Of a DNA stretch of 64,000 bases, positions 12,697 to 21,089 are shown piece by piece. The stretch covers positions 172,925 to 236,924 of the forward strand of contig JAHDKT010000013.1 of NCBI GenBank assembly GCA_018436725.1, in the 5' to 3' direction. The notes beneath the pieces are model-generated. The model was not told where the DNA came from, did not search any database, and saw nothing but the letters and a program-made list of their open reading frames with translations. Position 1 is the first letter of the stretch. Every line of letters begins with the position of its first letter. The position numbers and the translations under genes were made by a program. Source of the DNA: Synergistaceae bacterium. Its GTDB lineage: Bacteria > Synergistota > Synergistia > Synergistales > Aminobacteriaceae.

Positions 12697-13161
12697 ATGC
12701 GAAGAAACAGTTGCTGTAGTGTGCTGATACTGTTTGTACTCCTCTGCGGAGGGCCGGCCCTCGCCGCCGTTTCACTTCCGGATATCCCGGGGTATACGGC
12801 GGAAGCGATGCGCAGTACGCCTCTTTCGGCTCCATCCGGAGATTTCGGAGTGTGGCTCTCCCGAACCTACCGGTCTGAGGGGCGGAGGCTCCTTGTAGCG
12901 ACGCTGATGTCTGGTCCCGGAGCGGGTCCTCTTGTGACCGGAGAAGAGGGAACAAAAACGGACGACCGCCCTCTGGGCTTCGGAGCGACGTACGAAGTTT
13001 TTACCCTTGACGGGAAACCGGCAGTATATGAAACAATCCCTTCAGTCGGCGTCTCTCTTGCCGTTGCTGTGGACGCAAACAGCACGCTCACGCTGGAGTC
13101 TTCCTCCCTGGGCAGGGAAGCGTTGGAAGAAGCTGCGCTGTGTATGATGCGCGCCATGTAA
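12697..13161 (+). CDS. Small secreted protein of unknown function
   Basis: 154 aa protein I do not recognise. It has a clear signal peptide: MRRNS, then a hydrophobic core (CCSVLILFVLLCGGPALA) with a probable cleavage after ALA at about residue 23. The mature part is mixed alpha/beta in character, with the segments YRSEGRRLLVATLMSG, GFGATYEVFTLDGKPAVYE and SVGVSLAVAVDANSTLTLES; this looks like a compact beta-rich periplasmic domain with a short C-terminal helix. AAGGAGG sits 8 nt before the ATG. It is monocistronic, divergent from miaB, and ends in a terminator at 13184-13207. No function can be assigned. Confidence 0.8.
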   Translation: MRRNSCCSVLILFVLLCGGPALAAVSLPDIPGYTAEAMRSTPLSAPSGDFGVWLSRTYRSEGRRLLVATLMSGPGAGPLVTGEEGTKTDDRPLGFGATYEVFTLDGKPAVYETIPSVGVSLAVAVDANSTLTLESSSLGREALEEAALCMMRAM

Positions 13162-13183
13162 TCAGCTGTTTTTCACAATAAAG

Positions 13184-13207
13184 AAGGGCTCCCGTAAAGG
13201 AGCCCTT
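13184..13207. terminator. Bidirectional intrinsic terminator
   Basis: Stem AGGGCTCC / GGAGCCCT with loop CGTAAA, followed by TTTTTC on the plus strand and TTCTTTATT on the minus strand. It lies between the convergent secreted-protein and rubredoxin genes and serves both. Confidence 0.9.
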
Positions 13208-13235
13208 TTTCTGCTTCGTGATCACACACGCAAGA

Positions 13236-13397
13236 CTACTCTTCAGGCTCGAACATATCCTTCCCCACAGCGCAGACAGGGCAGACCCAATCTTCGGGGA
13301 TATCTTCAAAGGCCGTCCCCGGAGCAATTCCGGAATCGGGATCGCCCTCGGCGGGATCGTAAACGTAACCGCATACGGTGCACACGTACTTCTTCAT
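13236..13397 (-). CDS. Rubredoxin
   Basis: 53 aa one-iron electron carrier: [15 protein letters not shown], then [16 protein letters not shown], ending in MFEPEE. Both CxxC iron-binding loops (C6/C9 and C39/C42) and the conserved aromatic residues are present, at normal family length. A GGGGG Shine-Dalgarno sequence precedes the ATG, and its own promoter lies at 13439-13466. In anaerobes rubredoxin typically passes electrons to oxygen/peroxide-detoxifying enzymes; no such partner is next to it here. Confidence 0.97.
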   Translation of the reverse strand: MKKYVCTVCGYVYDPAEGDPDSGIAPGTAFEDIPEDWVCPVCAVGKDMFEPEE

Positions 13398-13438
13398 GAT
13401 ATTTCCCCCTTCATCAATTCGGAATCAGATACAACTTC

Positions 13439-13466
13439 ATTATATCGGGCGCAGAGAAAAAGGCAA
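13439..13466 (-). promoter_or_regulatory. Rubredoxin promoter
   Basis: Minus-strand TTGCCT, 16-nt spacer, TATAAT, about 42 nt before the rubredoxin ATG. The -10 is perfect and the -35 matches four of six positions. Confidence 0.75.
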
Positions 13467-13525
13467 CTGCCTGTTGCCGAAATCCCTGTTCCTTCTGTTG
13501 ACAATCCCCTGACGCTCCAGTGGAA

Positions 13526-14632
13526 TCAGACGGATACAACCGCAGTCTTCCTGCCTTTCCCGCCGGAGATACAGACCGAACCGCTCGAGGTCACGAGATA
13601 GTCGTCCTCGATGCGCATACCTCCCCACCCTTCGATGTAGATACCGGGCTCGATTGTCACGATATCCCCTTCACGGAGAATATCCTTCGAAACGGGTGAA
13701 AGACGCGGCGCTTCATGGATCTCCAACCCGAGTCCGTGCCCCAGTCCGTGAGAGAAGTGTTTGCCCCACCCTTTTGAAGCGATTATTCCGCGGGCTACGG
13801 AGTCGACGAACTTCCCTTCCGCTCCGGGCTTCAAGGCCTCCGCCGCTTTATCCGCCGCCTCCAGAAGCACGGATTCAATCTCCCGCGCTCCCTCTGACAG
13901 CGGGCCCAGCGAAAAGTTCCGGGTAAGGTCGGACATGTATCCGTCCACCGTAGCGCCGAAATCGACGGTGACTATGTCTCCTTTTCGAAACGTCCTGTCC
14001 GTCGCCTTTCCATGAGGGAGCGCGCTTCGCTCTCCGGAAGCGACGATAAAGCCGCTCCCCTTCCACCCCGCCTCCGCGCCTCTTTTTCTGACGGCGTATT
14101 CGAGAAGCGCGTTCAGCTCGGTCTCGGACATTCCCTCGCGAACGAGGCCGAGGACTTCTTCATAGGAAGCAGAGGCTATGTCCGCCGCCTTGGCGATTGC
14201 GGCAATCTCCAATTCATCCTTTCGTCTTCGGAGCGAAGGAATGAGAACAGAGCAGTCTTTCCAGTGCGGGACGGATTTTTCAAACGCCCGAAAGAGAGAG
14301 ACGGAGAGCCGCTCCCCTTCAAAACCGGCGACCGTCCACCCTCCCCCGCGCAGCAGTTCCGCTGTTTTCTCCTGAAGGGTATTCTGTTCCTGCAAAACGA
14401 CTGAAAACGGGGACTGCGCCTTCGCCTGAAGAGCATACCTTCCGTCAGTCACTAAAAGCGCCCTGTCCGCGGATATCACGACAGCGCAGCTGCTCCCCCG
14501 AAAACCGGAGATGTAGGCGGCCGATTCGCTGTTATAGCCTTCGGTAACCAGGAGAACGAAGACATCCATACCCTCCTCGGCCACGACGCTTCGTAGCCTC
14601 TGAAGACGGCGTGAAATATGATCGAAACTCAT
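13526..14632 (-). CDS. M24-family aminopeptidase (Xaa-Pro aminopeptidase type)
   Basis: Metallopeptidase removing N-terminal residues, probably those preceding proline. The 368 aa protein has an N-terminal creatinase-like domain (1-130) and a pita-bread catalytic domain in which all metal ligands are visible: VDFGA, SDLTR, the HGLGHGLGLEIHE histidine, EPGIY and a final Glu in RIEDD. Length and order match the short bacterial YqhT/PepQ-like enzymes. The start overlaps the preceding HypE-like gene by 4 nt. Confidence 0.92.
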   Translation of the reverse strand: MSFDHISRRLQRLRSVVAEEGMDVFVLLVTEGYNSESAAYISGFRGSSCAVVISADRALLVTDGRYALQAKAQSPFSVVLQEQNTLQEKTAELLRGGGWTVAGFEGERLSVSLFRAFEKSVPHWKDCSVLIPSLRRRKDELEIAAIAKAADIASASYEEVLGLVREGMSETELNALLEYAVRKRGAEAGWKGSGFIVASGERSALPHGKATDRTFRKGDIVTVDFGATVDGYMSDLTRNFSLGPLSEGAREIESVLLEAADKAAEALKPGAEGKFVDSVARGIIASKGWGKHFSHGLGHGLGLEIHEAPRLSPVSKDILREGDIVTIEPGIYIEGWGGMRIEDDYLVTSSGSVCISGGKGRKTAVVSV

Positions 14633-15612
14633 TCCCTCCGCTCCTTCGGCCTCTCCAACAACCCCCAGAGCTCTTCGCGGACATCGTCCGGACAGTTGCC
14701 CGCGCCTTCGACAAAATGTCCGGCCGCGACGCCGGAAATACCTTTTTCACGAAGAGCCGCGAGCGCGTCGGCTTCCCCCCCCTGCGGAACAACCGCCAGA
14801 AGGACTCCGGAAGAGATAAGATGCAGCGGATCGAAATCGAGCGTCTGTACAGCCTTCTTCGTAAGAGGAGAGAACGGCACGCTCCCGTAATCGAGTTCAA
14901 CTCCAAGACCGCTCAAGCGAACGATCTCCGCTATTCCGCCTCCGACTCCTCCCTCTGTCGGGTCGTGGAGAAAACGCGCCATGCCCCGGAGAAGCTTCGC
15001 CTCTTCGAGGACCGAGATCTGTTCGAGCCACCCGCGCGCCTCCTCCACCCCTTCGGGACCTATGGCAGGGAGCAGAAGGTCCGGACGGTCGTTGGCCAGA
15101 ATAGCCATCCCTTCCAGCCCCGCGTGCTTGGTGAGGATGAGGACATCTCCGGGACGTATATCGGTTGCCCTGTGGACAAAAGCCGTCGGGCCCATCATTG
15201 TGCCGACGAGGACCGGCTGATCATACCGTGAAGTCAGCTCGGTGTGCCCTCCTATTACGGCCGCGCCGATGGAGAGACAGGCTTCGTGAATCTCCCGCAT
15301 AAGCGCCTGTACCATGGGAACGCCGTCCGCGGAAGGAACAAGAAGCGTCGCCACGAAAAAAGAGGGGTCCCCGCCCTTGCAGGCGATATCGTTCGCGTTG
15401 ATATGCACCAGAAATTTCCCCGCTCCCTCCCTGGCGCCCACGATGGGATCGGATGCTACGGCGAGAAATTTCCCTTCCGGCAACTGAAGAAGCGCCGCGT
15501 CCTCCCCGATTCCGGGGCCGATGATGACTTCAGGGCGCGGCGCGCCGCAAAAACGAAAAACGCTCCCTTCAAGGAGCGACGGGGGAAGCTTCCCCACGAG
15601 CTGCTGTTCCAT
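14629..15612 (-). CDS. AIR-synthase/HypE-like family protein
   Basis: ATP-dependent enzyme of the PurM/HypE/ThiL/SelD fold. The N-terminal half has GPGIGEDAALLQL and the NANDIACKGGDPSFF metal/ATP-binding segment; the C-terminal half has DPTEGGVGGGIAEI, typical of HypE-like members. It lacks the PRIC tail of true HypE (present at 31042-32034), so it should not carry the cyanide-forming cysteine, and its substrate is unknown. The start is ATG 15612 (GAGAGGTGG 8 nt upstream); a GTG at 15624 has no such site. The gene begins 44 nt inside queH and overlaps the aminopeptidase by 4 nt. Confidence 0.82.
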   Translation of the reverse strand: MEQQLVGKLPPSLLEGSVFRFCGAPRPEVIIGPGIGEDAALLQLPEGKFLAVASDPIVGAREGAGKFLVHINANDIACKGGDPSFFVATLLVPSADGVPMVQALMREIHEACLSIGAAVIGGHTELTSRYDQPVLVGTMMGPTAFVHRATDIRPGDVLILTKHAGLEGMAILANDRPDLLLPAIGPEGVEEARGWLEQISVLEEAKLLRGMARFLHDPTEGGVGGGIAEIVRLSGLGVELDYGSVPFSPLTKKAVQTLDFDPLHLISSGVLLAVVPQGGEADALAALREKGISGVAAGHFVEGAGNCPDDVREELWGLLERPKERRE

Positions 15613-16165
15613 GATTGTTTCCACCTCTCGTCATGCTGTACAGGCAGCCGCAGTACGACTGCCTGTACAGGCCATATTCCTTTGACAGCGCCACGGAGCG
15701 GACAAAACCGTTTTCCTTTCTGAAGACACGGGCGAGCCACGCAACTCCGTACTGCGAAGCGCACTCCGCTCCTATGGAGTTGATCAGTTCGGCGTTCTTG
15801 TGCGGACTTATCGTCAGGGTTGTGCACAACAGAGGAATCTTCATTGCTGAAGCTCTCCTGGCTGCCGCTTCCAGTTGAAGGCGGAAACAAAGGGCGCAGC
15901 GCGCGCCCCCTTCCGGTTCGTTCGCCAGGCGCGATGCCGCTTCCAGCCACGTTTCCGGCACATACTCCTCCCAAAGAACACTACCGCCCATACGGAGAGA
16001 GAGCGCCGCCAGCGTATCGCGCCTTCGTTTCTCCTCTGCGGCCGGGTGTATATTATTGCCGTACCAGTACGGAACGACTTCGTACCCTTCGCCGGGGAGA
16101 TCCGCCCACGGTACGGTAGCATCCGGAGCGCAGCATACGTGGAGCAATACTTTCTGTGCGCTCAC
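15569..16165 (-). CDS. queH: Epoxyqueuosine reductase QueH
   Basis: Performs the last step of queuosine synthesis, reducing epoxyqueuosine in the tRNA wobble base. The 198 aa sequence begins LLHVCCAPDAT, with the paired Cys of the DUF208/QueH family, followed by CALCFRLQLE and SYCGCLYS cysteine motifs that bind the iron-sulfur and metal centre. It is the non-homologous replacement of QueG found in many anaerobes. It lies 12 nt after transketolase and overlaps the next gene by 44 nt; the overlapped C-terminal tail is poorly conserved in appearance. Confidence 0.93.
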   Translation of the reverse strand: MSAQKVLLHVCCAPDATVPWADLPGEGYEVVPYWYGNNIHPAAEEKRRRDTLAALSLRMGGSVLWEEYVPETWLEAASRLANEPEGGARCALCFRLQLEAAARRASAMKIPLLCTTLTISPHKNAELINSIGAECASQYGVAWLARVFRKENGFVRSVALSKEYGLYRQSYCGCLYSMTRGGNNHGTAARGEASPVAP

Positions 16166-16177
16166 GGCAAAAAGCTC

Positions 16178-18118
16178 CTACAGAAGCTTCTCGAAAGCCG
16201 CGGCAAGCGACGCCGCATCGAGTCCCATCGCGGCGAAGACGTCCTCCGAAGCGCCGGAATCTCCGTAGCGATGCACACCAAGCGCTTTAAATGCTGCATT
16301 CAGACGAAGTTCCGTCATCCTTGCCGCGAGGATAGAGCCCATGCCGCTTGCAACGCAGTGATCTTCGCACGTCATGATTCTTCCCGTGGCAGCCGCGGCG
16401 CGAAGTGCGTCGTCGTCGGGAAGCAAAGGTGAGGAAACTGCGTAAACCGATACGGTAATTCCTTTTTCCTTCAGCATCTGCGCGGCTTTCAACGCTCTTC
16501 CGGTCATGGCGCCGAGAGCGAAGAGAGCCCCGTCGTTCCCTTCGCATACCAGCTCCGCTTTCCCGTAGCGGAATTCATACCCCTCCCCGAAGAGGGGCGC
16601 CCCCTTGGCGCTCGCCAGGACATCGAGCTTGCTTCGCCCCATGGCGAGACAGACGCACCCCGGTTCCTTTATTGCCCAGCGTGTCGCGCGGTCGGTCTGG
16701 TTCGGATCACACGGAACCGCGAGCTTCCAGCCGAAGGTGTTCCGAAGCAAACCGACGTAATCTATCGCCTGGTGCGTCATGCCGTCTTCGCCGACGTCGA
16801 GCCCAACGTGTGTGAGGACTGTTTTCAGATTCGCCTTGTTGATATCGTTCAGGCGCTGCTGGTTGTAGGTCTCGGAAAGTCCGAAGACGCCGAAATCGGC
16901 CCAGAGGGCCGCAACTCCGGCTGTAGAGGCCGCCCCTGCAACCGTTGCCGTTGCGTGTTCTTGGATGCCTGTCTGGATGAACCACTCCGGGCAGAGGGAG
17001 GCGAATTCACCTGTTTTCACCGAACCGGCAAGGTCGCAATCGAAGACAAGAAGCGGTGCGCCTCCTTCCTTCTTGTAGTTCAGCTTTCCGATATCGGCGA
17101 GCGCGGAGCCGAAGGCGGACCGGTTGTCGGTCTTCTTCGCCTCGACGGTGTAGAGGCGCGGTACGCCCGTATCCAGACCGAAGGAGGAAGTCGTAATATG
17201 CCTCCCCGTTGGAAGCTGGGCTGAAGTTCTTCTGTTCCTCGCGTCCTCGAGCAACGACGGATCGCCTCCGAGATCGCGCATCGCCTGGACATAGAGATCG
17301 TTGAGAGGCGCTTTCCCGTGGAACTCGGAGCTGTTCTCCATGAACGGCACTCCCTTGCCCATAACTGTCCGGCAGAGGATAACTGTGGGTACTGCGCTTT
17401 CCGAGGCCTGCTTCAGTGCGGCGTAAAGTTCGCGGAAAGAGTGCCCGTCGCACTCCAGCACGTTCCACCCGTCGGCTTTCCATAGAGCGGGAATATCGGC
17501 GGGCATCACCGATTCCAAGGAACCTGAAATTTGGATGCGGTTCCAGTCCACCAACGCCGTAATATTCGATAGTTTCTCCTTCGAGGCAATCCGCCGCGCC
17601 TCCGCACTCTGGCCTTTTGTCTGTCCTCCGTCGCCCATCAGGACGTAGGTTCGCTTCCCGTTTCCGCGAGCGCGTTGTGCGAGTGCGAAACCGACGCCGG
17701 CGGAAAGCCCCTGTCCGAGGTTTCCGCTCCCCCAGTCGATTCCGGGAACGTCGCGCTCAACATGCCCCTGGAAGGGAGAGCCGCACTGACGGAAGTGCGC
17801 CACTGCGTCCATGGGGTCGAAAAAGCCCCACGCCGCAAGCGCCGCGTAGGCCCCGGGAGAGGTATGGCCGTGGCTTATGGCAACGTAATCGCGGTCGAAA
17901 GAGGAGCAGTTTCCCGGCGTGCTGTCGGCGACGCCGTACACGGTCAGGTACATCTCCATGCTGGAGAGAGAGCCCGCAGGGTGTCCGCTGTTCGGCAGCG
18001 TTACCATTGTGACGGCGTTGATGCGGCACTTCGCCGCCGCCTCTTCAAGAGAATGAACCATGGAATCGGAGAGTTCCTCCACGGGGAAGTTCCTCAGAGA
18101 TGGAAGAATTGTTTTCAT
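16178..18118 (-). CDS. tkt: Transketolase
   Basis: Thiamine-diphosphate enzyme moving two-carbon units between sugar phosphates in the non-oxidative pentose phosphate pathway. The 646 aa single chain carries the N-terminal NSGHPAGSLSSMEMY region, the VLMGDGGQTKGQ...VDWN ThDP/Mg motif (about 145-180), the pyrimidine-binding domain with the GIQEHATATVAGA segment (about 400) and a C-terminal domain. The start is ATG 18118 after AAGGAGG with 8-nt spacing. The open frame extends to 18160, but those residues lie over a probable -10 region. Confidence 0.95.
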   Translation of the reverse strand: MKTILPSLRNFPVEELSDSMVHSLEEAAAKCRINAVTMVTLPNSGHPAGSLSSMEMYLTVYGVADSTPGNCSSFDRDYVAISHGHTSPGAYAALAAWGFFDPMDAVAHFRQCGSPFQGHVERDVPGIDWGSGNLGQGLSAGVGFALAQRARGNGKRTYVLMGDGGQTKGQSAEARRIASKEKLSNITALVDWNRIQISGSLESVMPADIPALWKADGWNVLECDGHSFRELYAALKQASESAVPTVILCRTVMGKGVPFMENSSEFHGKAPLNDLYVQAMRDLGGDPSLLEDARNRRTSAQLPTGRHITTSSFGLDTGVPRLYTVEAKKTDNRSAFGSALADIGKLNYKKEGGAPLLVFDCDLAGSVKTGEFASLCPEWFIQTGIQEHATATVAGAASTAGVAALWADFGVFGLSETYNQQRLNDINKANLKTVLTHVGLDVGEDGMTHQAIDYVGLLRNTFGWKLAVPCDPNQTDRATRWAIKEPGCVCLAMGRSKLDVLASAKGAPLFGEGYEFRYGKAELVCEGNDGALFALGAMTGRALKAAQMLKEKGITVSVYAVSSPLLPDDDALRAAAATGRIMTCEDHCVASGMGSILAARMTELRLNAAFKALGVHRYGDSGASEDVFAAMGLDAASLAAAFEKLL

Positions 18119-18149
18119 TGAGATCGCCTCCTTGAGTTGTGACAGGATA

Positions 18150-18155
18150 ATTATA
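18150..18155 (-). promoter_or_regulatory. Possible -10 element of the transketolase operon
   Basis: TATAAT on the minus strand 31 nt before the transketolase ATG, within a short AT-rich gap. No convincing -35 is seen at 16-18 nt, so this is tentative. Confidence 0.4.
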
Positions 18156-18262
18156 CTCAAGAAGGGAAAAAAGAGGTGAAAAATGGAAGGCGGAAACGAT
18201 CATTTGTAATTGGAAAAGAGAAATCGGGGACGATCCCTCCCGGAAGCGCCCCCTCGTCTTCG

Positions 18263-19375
18263 TCAGGACACGTAGATCCTGGGGACTCTCTTCAGGAATG
18301 CTATCGGTATTTCGTAGTTGATGGTATTTCTGGCGGCCGCCATCTCCTCCGGCGTAATCTCTTCGTCTCCCTGACGCCCGAGAAGAACAACCTCGTCCCC
18401 CGTGACAACGCCCATTCCAGTGACGTTGACCATTGTCTGATCCATACAGATGTTGCCGCTGAGCGGGACGCGCTTCCCTTTTATGAGTACTGGAATTTTC
18501 ATGGAGAGAGCCCGCGAGTAGCCGTCGCCGTACCCTACGGGAAGCACCGCGATCTCTTCGACACCCCGCGTCATGTATCGCAGGCCGTACCCCACGCCGC
18601 TTCGCGGCGGAAGCTCCTTGACTAATGCAACTTCAGTCTTCACTTCGAAGGTAGGCTTCAGTTCGATCGTTTGCGGGCACTCGCCGGACGGCCACATGCC
18701 ATAGAGGATAACACCCGGGCGAACCGCATCGAGATATTTGTCCGGGCAGGCGAGTATACCTGCGCTGTTGCAGGCGTGCCGCAGAGAGAGGTTGATTCCC
18801 CGCTTGGCGGCAACGGCCAGCGCTTCCTGAAGACCGGCGTACTGATACGCGGTGTAGTCGAGCCTCTGCTCATCGGCAACAGCAAAGTGGGTAAACATTC
18901 CTTCTATCTTTATACCGGAAATCGTGAGGAGTTCGTCGAGCACGGCCGGAATGTCGCAGGGCAGAAAACCGATCCTTCCCATACCGCTGTCCACTTTCAC
19001 GTGAACAGCGGCCTGCTTATTCTGCCGGACAGCCTCCGCCCCAAGCGCCCTGGCGAAAGAGAGATCCGTAACGGTCGCTGTTATGCCTTTGCGGACGTAC
19101 TCCTTCACTGAACGCTCGGGAGTCGGGCCGAGAACCAGTATCGGGGCGTCGATCCCGGCTTCCCGAAGCTCCAGCGCTTCGTCCGGAATGGCTACCGCGA
19201 AACGGCGGCAACCGGCCTCAATAAGCGTTTTGCAGGCGGGAACGGCGCCGTGACCGTATGCGTCCGCCTTGACGACGCCGAAGATCTCCGGGCCAGGGCC
19301 GACATGACGGCGAATTGCCTGAAAGTTTGCTTTCAGGTTGTCAAGATGCACTTCCATTCGAGTCGCGCGGTGCAT
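18263..19375 (-). CDS. alr: Alanine racemase
   Basis: PLP enzyme interconverting L- and D-alanine, providing D-Ala for peptidoglycan. The 370 aa protein has the PLP-lysine motif VVKADAYGHG (K36) in the N-terminal barrel and the second catalytic base Tyr in GVGYGLRYM (about 265) in the C-terminal domain, plus GNICMDQTMV. The start is ATG 19375 after AAAGGAGACGG; the frame upstream of it covers a terminator hairpin. It lies directly downstream of an alanine/glycine symporter, a sensible pairing in substrate terms. Confidence 0.96.
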   Translation of the reverse strand: MHRATRMEVHLDNLKANFQAIRRHVGPGPEIFGVVKADAYGHGAVPACKTLIEAGCRRFAVAIPDEALELREAGIDAPILVLGPTPERSVKEYVRKGITATVTDLSFARALGAEAVRQNKQAAVHVKVDSGMGRIGFLPCDIPAVLDELLTISGIKIEGMFTHFAVADEQRLDYTAYQYAGLQEALAVAAKRGINLSLRHACNSAGILACPDKYLDAVRPGVILYGMWPSGECPQTIELKPTFEVKTEVALVKELPPRSGVGYGLRYMTRGVEEIAVLPVGYGDGYSRALSMKIPVLIKGKRVPLSGNICMDQTMVNVTGMGVVTGDEVVLLGRQGDEEITPEEMAAARNTINYEIPIAFLKRVPRIYVS

Positions 19376-19402
19376 AGATTTCCGTCTCCTTTCAAATAAA
19401 TG

Positions 19403-19424
19403 AAGGGGCGGCACGCCGCCCCTT
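19403..19424 (-). terminator. Intrinsic terminator after the AGCS symporter
   Basis: Ten-base-pair GC-rich stem (AAGGGGCGGC / GCCGCCCCTT) with a minimal loop, followed on the minus strand by a T-rich but interrupted tract (CATTTATTTG). It sits between the symporter stop and the alr ribosome site, so it may be partial and allow alr read-through. Confidence 0.75.
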
Positions 19425-19452
19425 TTCGTGTAGTTCCCTTGGTGCAAAGCCC

Positions 19453-20847
19453 TTAGATCTTCAGTTCTCCGCTGTGGCGCTTCTTGTCGAAATCTGCCAC
19501 GAGTCTTCTCAGCTCCCCGGAGAGGATGAGCAGGGCCACAAGGTTAGGTACGGCCATGAGACCGTTGAGCGTATCGGAGAGATCCCAAAGGTTCGTAAGG
19601 AATCCAGCAGCGTCGCCGAGCAGGACTCCGCCCGCCGCGCCGAGGACGATAACGCCGATCCAGAGAACCTTCAGCACAGGAGTGATCCACGTACCGAAGA
19701 TGTACACTCCGCACGTCTCGCTGTACCAGTACCAGCCGAGAATCGTGGAGAAGGCGAAAAGAGCCAGTCCGACGGAGAGGATCATCGTCCCCGTACCGCC
19801 AAGCACGCTCTCGAAGGCGGAAAGCGAAAGCTTCGCGCCGGTAAGTTCGGGCTGCCCGGTAAGCATGCCGCTGGTCATGATGGCGAGCGCCGTCAGGGTG
19901 CAGATTACGATGGTATCGGTAAACACTTCAAAGAGACCGTACATACCCTGGCGGACGGGATGGTCGACAACTGCTGTGGCATGTACCATCGGCGCAGAAC
20001 CGAGACCGGCTTCGTTGGAGAAGACGCCTCGTGCAATACCGCGCTGAATGGCTGCGCGGACGGTCCAACCGGCGATCGCGCCAGGCATTGCCATAGGATC
20101 GCTGAAAGCATAGCTGACGGAGTTGCTGAAGGCAACGCCTATCTGGTCAGAGTGAGATACTACGACCATGATCGCGCCGACGACGTAGAATATAGCCATA
20201 AAGGGAACGAGGTAGGTCGTAACGTCGGAGATTCTCTTGAGTCCTCCGATGATCACGAGGGCGGTCAGCACTGCGACAATAATACCGGTGTAAAGATTGG
20301 GGATGCCGAATCCAAGGTTGAAACCCTCGGCGGTGGAGTTTGCCTGCACTGCGCAGCCGATTCCGAAGGATGCCAGGAAACCGAACAGAGCGAAGAGCCA
20401 GGCAAGCCATTTCGCATTGGCAGCCTTGTCGAGGATGTACATCGTGCCGCCGCGCCAGTTCCCGGCTTCATCCTTTTCGCGGAACCGGACGGCGAGCGTG
20501 ACTTCGGCCATCTTTGTCGTCATGCCGAAAACGGCCGAGACAAGCATCCAGAAGAGCGCTCCCGGGCCGCCAAGATGAAGGGCTGTCGCCACTCCGGCGA
20601 TGTTACCGGTGCCGACCGTGGAGGCAAGCGCTGTGGAGAGAGCGGCAAACGAAGAAATCGTACCCTCTCCTTCTTTCTTCGAACCAAGATTGCCGAAAAC
20701 TTCCTTGAACATCAGGAAGAAATAGCGAAGCTGCGGGACGCCGAGAATCACCGTAAGGTACACGCCGGTTCCGACGAGCAGTGCAAGCATCCAAGGTCCC
20801 CAAACTATTCCATTAATAATACCGTTAATTTCCATTACTTTTTCCAT
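19453..20847 (-). CDS. Sodium:alanine/glycine symporter (AGCS family)
   Basis: Inner-membrane Na+-coupled importer of alanine and/or glycine. The 464 aa protein has about 10-11 hydrophobic segments and AGCS signatures: ALSTALASTVGTGNIAGVATAL near residue 75, a KMAEVTLAVRFR loop and RGVFSNEAGLGSAPMVHA near residue 280. It lies immediately downstream of the grd operon terminator and reads the same way from its own promoter, making glycine a likely substrate here; specificity cannot be read directly. AAGGGGGAA precedes the ATG. Confidence 0.95.
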   Translation of the reverse strand: MEKVMEINGIINGIVWGPWMLALLVGTGVYLTVILGVPQLRYFFLMFKEVFGNLGSKKEGEGTISSFAALSTALASTVGTGNIAGVATALHLGGPGALFWMLVSAVFGMTTKMAEVTLAVRFREKDEAGNWRGGTMYILDKAANAKWLAWLFALFGFLASFGIGCAVQANSTAEGFNLGFGIPNLYTGIIVAVLTALVIIGGLKRISDVTTYLVPFMAIFYVVGAIMVVVSHSDQIGVAFSNSVSYAFSDPMAMPGAIAGWTVRAAIQRGIARGVFSNEAGLGSAPMVHATAVVDHPVRQGMYGLFEVFTDTIVICTLTALAIMTSGMLTGQPELTGAKLSLSAFESVLGGTGTMILSVGLALFAFSTILGWYWYSETCGVYIFGTWITPVLKVLWIGVIVLGAAGGVLLGDAAGFLTNLWDLSDTLNGLMAVPNLVALLILSGELRRLVADFDKKRHSGELKI

Positions 20848-21055
20848 GCTGCTAATTCCCCCTTTTTCATGATAAAGAGTTGAGAAAAAGCGCTTCGCCC
20901 CCTACTAATAAGTGAGGGGTGTTCCGGGTGGATCTGAAGAAACAGAGAGTATCTCACACAAAAAAAGCTCATTGACCACCCCCTACACTGAAATGAAGAG
21001 AGAATAACCGCGAGCGTTCAAAGAGAAGTATACCACAGTGCGAAAAAAAATTTAA
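20848..21055 (-). promoter_or_regulatory. Long untranslated leader of the AGCS symporter with candidate promoter
   Basis: A TGG-TATACT extended -10 at 21027-21035 would give a leader of about 170 nt. The leader contains two copies of TAGGGGG followed by YG (minus strand, about 20899-20907 and 20980-20990) and a CCCC...GGGG hairpin near 20900-20922. I see no match to a riboswitch class I know and no U-tract terminator directly before the gene. Confidence 0.35.
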
Positions 21056-21083
21056 AAAGGGAAGAGAATGCACTCTTCCCTTT
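21056..21083 (-). terminator. Terminator of the grd operon
   Basis: Minus-strand stem AAAGGGAAGAG / CTCTTCCCTTT with loop TGCATT, followed by TTAAATTTTTTTT. It lies 7 nt beyond the grdD stop. Confidence 0.93.
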
Positions 21084-21089
21084 CCCATC

